From NCBI RefSeq assembly GCF_000699445.3, contig NC_067195.1, forward strand, positions 65,778,591 through 65,842,590: a stretch of DNA of 64,000 nt, read 5' to 3'. Source of the stretch: Schistosoma haematobium. Taxonomy: Eukaryota > Platyhelminthes > Trematoda > Strigeidida > Schistosomatidae. Below, piece by piece: positions 54,561 through 64,000 of this stretch; position 1 is the first letter of the stretch; the number at the start of each line of letters is the position of its first letter. Made by a program: the position numbers and the translations under genes. The notes beneath the pieces are model-generated. The model was not told the origin of the DNA. It worked only from the letters and a program-made list of their open reading frames with translations, and ran no database searches.

Positions 54561-57500
54561 ACACCGTAAGATCAGTCAGTAGTCAGTCAGTAACAACGTA
54601 CAACTTCGTACGTACGTACATCAGTTCGAGTCGCCATACCACATTAGCACAGAGATGCAGTTGTCGATTCAAATCCCGTAGTGGTAGAGGTAGTAAGAGT
54701 ATAAGCAGTAGTCGAAAACACTAAGGTTCGAAGATGTTATTCAAGGAGTATAAACCAGTGAAATAAATTTGGGAAGAGAAAGAAAAAGAGACAAGGAGGA
54801 ATCAGGAGGTTAGAATTTGGGAGAACACAAAGAGTGTATGCACCTGCGCCATTGCAAACGATTTTGAGCCATGTCATTCAGGATCTCTAACCATCGGTTG
54901 CTATCATCTCGCGGTCCCAAACCAGGTAGTCTACACCTAGCGACATGGCTCAGACCACTTGTCAGTGACTTCATGGACTTGTGCCATGTTTTGGTCTGGC
55001 CACCCCTTGCTTTCTTCCAACCTACTCCTGTACCAGAAAACATCGCACGTCGGGGCAGTCGGTCGTTGGACATACGTAATACGTGTCCCAGCCATCTCAA
55101 CTGATGAACTTTCACTACGTCATCAATGGATTTGCCATCCTTACCTAGTACCCGTTTCCTAACAACTGCGTTACTTACTCGATGGTCACAGGATATACGA
55201 ACAATATTTCGAAGACACCTATGATCAAATACTAGTAACCTACGAACATCCTCTACTCTTACTGGCCATATTTCACTGCCATAAGTGGCTGAAGGTCACT
55301 TGAACTGATCCCTTACCTCACTACAGTCAGCAGTACGACTTCATCCTCAGACCTTGAGTTGCTGCTCTTAGTCTTACCGTTCTCCAATCGACCTGCCTGA
55401 TATGGTAGAACCTATAGGAACATAAATTCCAGCCAACATAGCTTGGTCGAGTCATCACGACAGGCAAGCCCGACTACCACATCAAGGTAGCAGCTACGGT
55501 CGGGAAAGAACTCATGTAGCAACAAAACACGGTGCTAGTAGGTACTAACCAGGTTCATTTCTTAGTTTCAGTTAGTCTCAACGTAGGACCTGGTACGTAC
55601 GTACATCGGTTCAAGTTGCCATACCGTCTTAGATACGATTCAAGAAAATATAAGTTAGTAGGATAAAACTTATGACGAACTCAGAATTTGGGGAAGGCAG
55701 AGAACGGATGCACCTGAGCCGTTGCAAACGATTTTGAGCCACGTCATTCAATGTCTCTAACCATTGGTTACGATAATCATGCGCATTCCAATCAGGTAGT
55801 CTACACCTATTAACATGGCTAAGTCCAACTACCAGTGACTTCACAGACTGATGTCGTATTTCGGTTTGGTCGCCCCTAGGCTTTTTTTCCAGCCTACCCC
55901 TAAACCAGAATACAGACTTCGTCCGAGTAGGTAGTTGCTGAGCTCATGTAACACGTGTCCCAACCATCTTAACTGATGAATAATTGCCATCCTTAACTAG
56001 TATCCTACCCCTAACTTCAGCATTGCTCACTCAGTGGTCCCAAAATACACGAGCAGTACTTGTAGGACACCTAACACCGAATACTAGCGACCTACAAACA
56101 TCCTCTATTCCTAATGGTCAGGTTTTGCACTCGTAAAGTAGGATGGAGAAAACTGCCGTGTAATGAACTCACCCTTTGATTGAGAGGCATATCATACCTA
56201 CACCACAAGTGAAGTTGGCAAAAGCCAATTGAGCTTTCTGAATCCATACCATCTCGTCAGACTGCCAATATAAGTGAAGCGGTCGATACACTTAACCACT
56301 TCACTCTTTATCGTTAATTCAGATGCTGAAACAACATTTTTCATTTGAAGGGATGGAACCGCATCCCAAACATGCTCGCATTGTTGGTTAAGGTGATCAA
56401 AACTGCATGTTTTCGATGTCTTCACCAAACAGAACTATATCATCTGCCTATTCTAAGTGAACAAGTGAATATACTAAAAGAAGATCAACTCCTAAAACGT
56501 CAGACGATGAAACTATCATCTCTAAAAACATGTCAGTCCATCAGGCCCTGCTGCTCTTCATTGCTATAGATTACTTATAGCCTCCTCAACCTCAATAAGA
56601 GTTGGAGGACTTACATCAGTTTGCCATTCAGGTTGCTTGGAGATCATGGGTAGCTGATGTGTGCCTGGAGGCCAGTTGAACTGTTCCCTAAAGTGTTCCA
56701 CTCATCGATCTAATCACTTGAGTTGGGGGTGAATAATAGTCCCATCTTTATCTGGAATAGTTTTGCTAACAGAGGAATCTTTAATACCTGTTTCTTTGAT
56801 AGGCTTGGATAGTTGTCTACTGTTACCTATCGCTGCTGCCCTTTCCATTTCTTCTGTTTTTGCTACTCACCACTACTCACAATCATTACATAGGCTTTTT
56901 ATCAGCCTACGTCTAAGCTGCCTCTGGTCGTAATCATGTTCGGAGCCAGATGGGTTGAGTTTCCGGGCATCTGTCAGTCCGTAGACGCCGCCGAAATCCA
57001 CTGTGTTTCCGAACCTTTTGGTTTAAGTTTCCATGAAGTATGATTGCTGTCCTCATCGATTTTTGGATACCATGCCAAGCTACCTAAAGGTGGGTATAAC
57101 CTTCAAGGTTGACTAACTTCTCTAGTTGTTCCTGAAATATATCCCTAACATTTTCATCATGAAGTTGGAGTCTAAGGGGTTTGCTTGCTGTGACTTTCAT
57201 ACATCCGGAAAGATACAGACAAATACGTGCTCGAACTAGAGCATGATCCAAGTCAAAGATGTACTTCAAAGTGGGCGACAGACTTCTATCGAGCCCCTCA
57301 ACAATGACTAACGGTAATGTGGTCTATTTGAGTCCATCGATGAGTAGATCGTGGAGGTCGCCATGTCAGACGACGTTTCTCCTTATATTTAAAGTTGGCG
57401 TTTGCCGGAAATAGATGGTTATCTGAGCACAGTGGCAACAGACAGTCGCCACTATCTGTTCGCTGAGCCGCAACACCGTAAGATCAGTCAGTAGTCAGTC

Positions 57501-60500
57501 AGTAACAACGTACAACTTCGTACGTACGTACATCAGTTCGAGTCGCCATACCACATTAGCACAGAGATGCAGTTGTCGATTCAAATCCCGTAGTGGTAGA
57601 GGTAGTAAGAGTATAAGCAGTAGTCGAAAACACTAAGGTTCGAAGATGTTATTCAAGGAGTATAAACCAGTGAAATAAATTTGGGAAGAGAAAGAAAAAG
57701 AGACAAGGAGGAATCAGGAGGTTAGAATTTGGGAGAACACAAAGAGTGTATGCACCTGCGCCATTGCAAACGATTTTGAGCCATGTCATTCAGGATCTCT
57801 AACCATCGGTTGCTATCATCTCGCGGTCCCAAACCAGGTAGTCTACACCTAGCGACATGGCTCAGACCACTTGTCAGTGACTTCATGGACTTGTGCCATG
57901 TTTTGGTCTGGCCACCCCTTGCTTTCTTCCAACCTACTCCTGTACCAGAAAACATCGCACGTCGGGGCAGTCGGTCGTTGGACATACGTAATACGTGTCC
58001 CAGCCATCTCAACTGATGAACTTTCACTACGTCATCAATGGATTTGCCATCCTTACCTAGTACCCGTTTCCTAACAACTGCGTTACTTACTCGATGGTCA
58101 CAGGATATACGAACAATATTTCGAAGACACCTATGATCAAATACTAGTAACCTACGAACATCCTCTACTCTTACTGGCCATATTTCACTGCCATAAGTGG
58201 CTGAAGGTCACTTGAACTGATCCCTTACCTCACTACAGTCAGCAGTACGACTTCATCCTCAGACCTTGAGTTGCTGCTCTTAGTCTTACCGTTCTCCAAT
58301 CGACCTGCCTGATATGGTAGAACCTATAGGAACATAAATTCCAGCCAACATAGCTTGGTCGAGTCATCACGACAGGCAAGCCCGACTACCACATCAAGGT
58401 AGCAGCTACGGTCGGGAAAGAACTCATGTAGCAACAAAACACGGTGCTAGTAGGTACTAACCAGGTTCATTTCTTAGTTTCAGTTAGTCTCAACGTAGGA
58501 CCTGGTACGTACGTACATCGGTTCAAGTTGCCATACCGTCTTAGATACGATTCAAGAAAATATAAGTTAGTAGGATAAAACTTATGACGAACTCAGAATT
58601 TGGGGAAGGCAGAGAACGGATGCACCTGAGCCGTTGCAAACGATTTTGAGCCACGTCATTCAATGTCTCTAACCATTGGTTACGATAATCATGCGCATTC
58701 CAATCAGGTAGTCTACACCTATTAACATGGCTAAGTCCAACTACCAGTGACTTCACAGACTGATGTCGTATTTCGGTTTGGTCGCCCCTAGGCTTTTTCC
58801 AGCCTACCCCTAAACCAGAATACAGACTTTGTCCGAGTAGGTAGTTGCTGAGCTCATGTAACACGTGTCCCAACCATCTTAACTGATGAATAATTGCCAT
58901 CCTTAACTAGTATCCTACCCCTAACTTCAGCATTGCTCACTCAGTGGTCCCAAAATACACGAGCAGTACTTGTAGGACACCTAACACCGAATACTAGCGA
59001 CCTACAAACATCCTCTATTCCTAATGGTCAGGTTTTGCACTCGTAAAGTAGGATGGAGAAAACTGCCGTGTAATGAACTCACCCTTTGATTGAGAGGCAT
59101 ATCATACCTACACCACAAGTGAAGTTGGCAAAAGCCAATTGAGCTTTCTGAATCCATACCATCTCGTCAGACTGCCAATATAAGTGAAGCGGTCGATACA
59201 CTTAACCACTTCACTCTTTATCGTTAATTCAGATGCTGAAACAACATTTTTCATTTGAAGGGATGGAACCGCATCCCAAACATGCTCGCATTGTTGGTTA
59301 AGGTGATCAAAACTGCATGTTTTCGATGTCTTCACCAAACAGAACTATATCATCTGCCTATTCTAAGTGAACAAGTGAATATACTAAAAGAAGATCAACT
59401 CCTAAAACGTCAGACGATGAAACTATCATCTCTAAAAACATGTCAGTCCATCAGGCCCTGCTGCTCTTCATTGCTATAGATTACTTATAGCCTCCTCAAC
59501 CTCAATAAGAGTTGGAGGACTTACATCAGTTTGCCATTCAGGTTGCTTGGAGATCATGGGTAGCTGATGTGTGCCTGGAGGCCAGTTGAACTGTTCCCTA
59601 AAGTGTTCCACTCATCGATCTAATCACTTGAGTTGGGGGTGAATAATAGTCCCATCTTTATCTGGAATAGTTTTGCTAACAGAGGAATCTTTAATACCTG
59701 TTTCTTTGATAGGCTTGGATAGTTGTCTACTGTTACCTATCGCTGCTGCCCTTTCCATTTCTTCTGTTTTTGCTACTCACCACTACTCACAATCATTACA
59801 TAGGCTTTTTATCAGCCTACGTCTAAGCTGCCTCTGGTCGTAATCATGTTCGGAGCCAGATGGGTTGAGTTTCCGGGCATCTGTCAGTCCGTAGACGCCG
59901 CCGAAATCCACTGTGTTTCCGAACCTTTTGGTTTAAGTTTCCATGAAGTATGATTGCTGTTCTCATCGATTTTTGGATACCATGCCAAGCTACCTAAAGG
60001 TGGATATAACCTTCAAGGTTGACTAACTTCTCTAGTTGTTCCTGAAATATATCCCTAACATTTTCATCATGAAGTTGGAGTCTAAGGGGTTTGCTTGCTG
60101 TGACTTTCATACATCCGGAAAGATACAGACAAATACGTGCTCGAACTAGAGCATGATCCAAGTCAAAGATGTACTTCAAAGTGGGCGACAGACTTCTATC
60201 GAGCCCCTCAACAATGACTAACGGTAATGTGGTCTATTTGAGTCCATCGATGAGTAGATCGTGGAGGTCGCCATGTCAGACGACGTTTCTCCTTATATTT
60301 AAAGTTGGCGTTTGCCGGAAATAGATGGTTATCTGAGCACAGTGGCAACAGACAGTCGCCACTATCTGTTCGCTGAGCCGCAACACCGTAAGATCAGTCA
60401 GTAGTCAGTCAGTAACAACGTACAACTTCGTACGTACGTACATCAGTTCGAGTCGCCATACCACATTAGCACAGAGATGCAGTTGTCGATTCAAATCCCG

Positions 60501-60726
60501 TAGTGGTAGAGGTAGTAAGAGTATAAGCAGTAGTCGAAAACACTAAGGTTCGAAGATGTTATTCAAGGAGTATAAACCAGTGAAATAAATTTGGGAAGAG
60601 AAAGAAAAAGAGACAAGGAGGAATCAGGAGGTTAGAATTTGGGAGAACACAAAGAGTGTATGCACCTGCGCCATTGCAAACGATTTTGAGCCATGTCATT
60701 CAGGATCTCTAACCATCGGTTGCTAT

Positions 60727-61110
60727 TGTAGATCACCAGCGTAGATGATCTATGTCGAAATGATTGGAGGCCGACTCGAGTTAGACGTGAATAGTGTGAC
60801 GAACCAACTAACGTCGAAGTCACACCTCGTGGTCAGCACCTTACGTGGACTACCCCCATTGACGTAACAAGGTACTATAGATGCTTTGAAGACTGTACAA
60901 CACAAAGGACGTTATTACAGAAATATATTAGTTAAGGTAGATACAGGCGAAAGTAAGACCACTGCTGCATGGGCCATTCCATGGCATACGATTAACTAAT
61001 GCGCGTCGGTTGTACATGACCTTGGCAGGGAGCGACGATCTGTTCGACATTCAGTGATCCAACTGCCGGATGATTTGGCTAGGGCTCAGTGACATTTCAC
61101 TGGCCCTACA
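60727..61110 (-). repeat. 3' LTR of the non-coding LTR element
   Basis: 384 bp, nearly identical to 63407-63789. It is preceded, in the minus-strand sense, by the purine tract at 61111-61122. Confidence 0.85.
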
Positions 61111-61122
61111 ATACTCCCCACC
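61111..61122 (-). other. Polypurine tract
   Basis: Minus strand GGTGGGGAGTAT directly before the TGTAGGG edge of the 3' LTR, the position of a plus-strand priming tract. Confidence 0.6.
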
Positions 61123-63388
61123 AGATTCAGCGGCCGTTTGAATCGGTACCAAACATGTTGGGAGCAGTCGCGCGCCGGAGAGTGCCAGACGAATATTATA
61201 AATCCTCCAGGTATTGCTTATCTGTAAAAGAAATGGAAAGGAGGCGGCAGAAACTGGTCGCGAAACAGCGAGTCATAATATGTTATTAGGACGTTGGTTA
61301 AACGTAAAGCGATTAACCATAGAAATAATGAAAAGAACAAAACGTTTTATTGTTCTATCAAGTCGCGCTGAAATATATAGCCTTGAAAAGTAATTCAGTT
61401 CCTCCGATGACAAACGTTAAGTCTGCCGCAAGAGTAATGATGCTATAGCGATAGTAGGATAAGTGTATTATCAATCGATATCCATATTTGTACTGTCATT
61501 AGTTTAAAGTTGTAAGTCGGACAGTGTCGTTGACAGCTATTAATTAGTGTCAAATTCTAGTTATACCTATATCTAACAGACTAACCGTAAGTACAGAAGT
61601 ATAACAGTGAAGAGTGGTCGTGATTTCGTTGTGCGAAGCTATTGACCAACTTGTAGTCACAGTTTGAAAAGTCGATGACTGCTGTTACAGTCAGTAAGGG
61701 TTGAAGGCTACAAATCGACAGCAAAAGGTGGCACGATGAAGTCTCTAAAAGATGATAAACGGTGAATGCTGCGTGTTTGTTCGATTAGTGAACAGAAAAA
61801 TATCGAAAAGAACATAAGAAACCAAGAGTGTCACTCTGGACTCATGTCAATGATACCCGTGAAAAACGCTGTCAGTGTTGGGATAGAGGCGACAATATCG
61901 TTTTCAGTTTGCAGGAGATTCGCTCGACTGCATAAACTGATGATTCGCGCGAATGATATTGTCGTCAGACCACCAATTGAACTGGACAGGTTGTAAATCG
62001 TCGAGTAGTTGAACAGCCGATTGATGTACCGGAATCATCTGTTAAATAACAGCCACGAGGAAACAATACTTCATAAAATGAAGTACGACATCGAAGTAGA
62101 ACAACTACAATAGTTCAGATGTGTTACAATGTCAAGTCTAAATAACATCGTTCTTACGTATATTGACAGTTGCACTGAACGTTCGCTTAGGTATGATTAG
62201 CGTAACAGTTGGATGTGTGAATAAAAACATATACGAAAACTATGGTTGGGTTCGTGGAGAATTTTCGAGGACGTTTAGATATTTTCTAAACCCATATCGC
62301 ATGTAAATAAACCGAAAATAGAATTAAAATGACTGCTGTGTAATAAGGAAATCGAGCCATGATTTACCGTGTGAATTATTAGCAAATACAAGGGGTATAA
62401 TAAACATTAATTAAAATGGTAACCACCAATGTAACTAAGGTTTAGAGGGTCCAGGTAACGTGGCCATTTCGTAAAAGGATGATACAAAGAGCTTATTACC
62501 TAGCATTAAGTGACATATTAAGTACGACAACATGTGTACTTGGGACATGGACTAAGCGTGCTCGTGTACATGCAATATGTTTTACCACAGTATGTCGACT
62601 AACGAGTCATAAATGTACATGATTTCGACTAAAACTTGACGGCAGTGACAGAATATATGACTAGTTTACGTGAAAGAAACTACGAAATGTTATCACGCAT
62701 CATAAATATAGTACGAAATAATCTAATGAAATTATGAAACTCGCCTGGGTTACTCTTGCCTCTCAGTAATGAAGATATGAAGTAGGCAGCAGTTTGAATC
62801 TGGATTATGTACGAGGTACTGTTGATTAAATTTTTCGATTAACACAGCATTGTAGACTGACGAACAGTCTAAACGAGATCTAAGATCGCAGGAAATTTAT
62901 AGTTCAAACTCACCGTGAATTTCTAGCATTCGTATCCTCTGTTTGGCCATGGAACTCAGCAATTGGAAATTAGGCAGGCAGTGGTAAAAAAAAGCAGAAC
63001 ATTCTAGTGGATAGTGGTTAAGCAGAAAGATGAATTTATAGTCGATAGTTTATCTTGTCTTATTTATACCAGTGGATAAGGTACAAAGAGATATGCGTTC
63101 GTGTTGCCTTGTGGCTATACTCACGAGTGGTTGATATTTTAACAGACATATTACACAGGAGCATTTACATGCTGCTAATGCTTGTTAAAGAACCACGATA
63201 GCGGATTATAATCGTAGTTGATTGGTTAGTTCTGTCGATTGAACTAAGTATTTAAGTTTAAATACTAATCAACATTGACATGAAGCAACGAAAGTTCACA
63301 GTGATAGATTAACATAGACGATGATAAAAATGAAAAAGAATAAGTATAGAATGCAAAAATAAAGATCATAGTGATAGACTGCGTTATT

Positions 63389-63405
63389 CGAAGTCTTGCT
63401 CACCA
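63389..63405 (-). other. Primer-binding site
   Basis: Minus strand TGGTGAGCAAGACTTCG, one base from the 5' LTR, beginning with TGG as expected for pairing with a tRNA CCA end. The second copy at 31758-31774 keeps the same 17 bases except the third. Confidence 0.7.
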
Positions 63406-63406
63406 G

Positions 63407-63789
63407 TGTAGATCACCAACGTAGATGATCTATGTCGAAATGATTGGAGGCCGACTCGAGTTAGACGTGAATAGTGTGACGAACCAACTAACGTCGAAGT
63501 CACACCTCGTGGTCAGCACCTTACGTGGACTACCCCCATTGACGTAACAAGGTACTATAGATGCTTTGAAGACTGTACAACACAAAGGACGTTATTACAG
63601 AAATATATTAGTTAAGGTAGATACAGGCGAAAGTAAGACCACTGCTGCATGGGCCAGTCCATGGCATACGATTAACTAATGCGCGTCGGTTGTACATGAC
63701 CTTGGCAGGGAGCGACGATCTGTTCGACATTCAGTGATCCAACTGCCGGATGATTTGGCTAGGGCTCAGTGACATTTCACTGCCCTTCA
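63407..63789 (-). repeat. 5' LTR of the non-coding LTR element
   Basis: 383 bp, upstream LTR in the minus-strand sense. Its outer edge (CCCTTCA on the plus strand) is slightly altered from the CCCTACA of the other LTR. Adjacent to the primer-binding site. Confidence 0.85.
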
Positions 63790-64000
63790 CTATCATCTCG
63801 CGGTCCCAAACCAGGTAGTCTACACCTAGCGACATGGCTCAGACCACTTGTCAGTGACTTCATGGACTTGTGCCATGTTTTGGTCTGGCCACCCCTTGCT
63901 TTCTTCCAACCTACTCCTGTATCAGAAAACATCGCACGTCGGGGCAGTCGGTCGTTGGACATACGTAATACGTGTCCCAGCCATCTCAACTGATGAACTT

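Larger units (their letters stand above)
60727..63789 (-). mobile_element. Non-coding LTR retrotransposon, 3.06 kb, inserted in array unit 4
   Basis: LTRs at 60727-61110 and 63407-63789 begin and end TGTA...TACA or TTCA and differ at only about four positions. The flanking CTAT (60723-60726 and 63790-63793) is a 4-bp target duplication; other units read GCTATCATCTCG uninterrupted. On the minus strand a primer-binding-site-like TGGTGAGCAAGACTTCG lies 1 nt from the 5' LTR, and a purine tract GGTGGGGAG precedes the 3' LTR. The 2.3-kb interior has no reading frame above about 76 codons and no gag, protease, RT or integrase motif. This suits a large non-autonomous derivative (LARD-like). The short duplication fits Gypsy or BEL machinery; which is unknown. 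Confidence 0.88.
51785..64000 (-). repeat. Tandem array of 2.91-kb chimeric LINE units (three complete, a fourth interrupted)
   Basis: Units 51785-54697, 54698-57609 and 57610-60519 (2913, 2912 and 2910 bp) are almost identical. I noticed only single-base or homopolymer differences, for example G-run length at 52778, a CTTTTTTTCC/CTTTTTCC difference near 58793 and T/C at 57050. The fourth begins at 60520, is split at 60726 by an LTR element, and resumes at 63790 to the window end. Each unit, on the minus strand, contains a 5'-truncated LINE A copy followed by an internally deleted LINE A derivative. Such identity means very recent amplification, active homogenisation or an assembly artefact. 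Confidence 0.9.

Noticed and set aside
51785..60519. Repeated units as a CRISPR-like or other bacterial repeat system
   Set aside because: Units are 2.9 kb, made of LINE sequence, with no spacers; the DNA is eukaryotic with introns.
60727..60780. Hammerhead motif at the LTR edge (retrozyme-like)
   Set aside because: GATGATCTATGTCGAAA looks similar but the CTGANGA core is absent.

Overview
The window looks like genomic DNA of a blood fluke (Schistosoma or a close relative). It is AT-rich, very gene-poor and packed with retroelements. The diagnostic element is a tRNA-derived SINE carrying a hammerhead ribozyme, like the S. mansoni Sm-alpha family. Several non-LTR retrotransposon families, a Penelope-like element and LTR elements also fit. 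The species cannot be fixed from sequence alone.

Layout. 1-28 kb is mostly unassigned AT-rich DNA. It is dotted with hammerhead SINE copies (about 0.43, 8.0, 11.2, 13.5, 18.3, 20.0, 25.4 and 26.2 kb), Penelope remnants (2.7-3.5 and 4.06-4.29 kb), non-LTR fragments (6.05-6.84, 8.77-9.87, 15.2 kb), a short-TIR repeat family (4.9, 5.2, 7.4, 27.5 and 43.9 kb) and a repeat pair at 17.2/19.3 kb. At 28.5 kb one open exon encodes a 307-residue putative single-pass membrane protein. 31.4-36.7 kb is a pile-up of an LTR-element fragment, a LINE endonuclease fragment and a decayed CR1-like LINE.

36.9-48.3 kb holds the one gene I can identify: a six-exon GDSL esterase of the IAH1 (isoamyl acetate-hydrolysing esterase 1) family on the + strand. 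Its exons read through conserved GDSL blocks with matching splice phases, except for a one-base deficit in a T-run of exon 3. Its 7.5-kb first intron contains a nearly full-length but mutated LINE (38.4-42.4 kb) followed head-to-tail by a second truncated copy.

49-64 kb is again retroelement DNA. A nearly perfect tandem array with a period of about 2.91 kb (51.8 kb to the window end) is built from two rearranged LINE pieces. A solo LTR with an exact 5-bp target duplication sits at its left edge. The fourth unit is split by a 3.06-kb LTR retrotransposon that has LTRs, primer-binding site and polypurine tract but no long reading frame.

The elements give a relative history: old CR1 and Penelope remnants, then LINE insertions, then array amplification, then the LTR-element insertion into unit 4.
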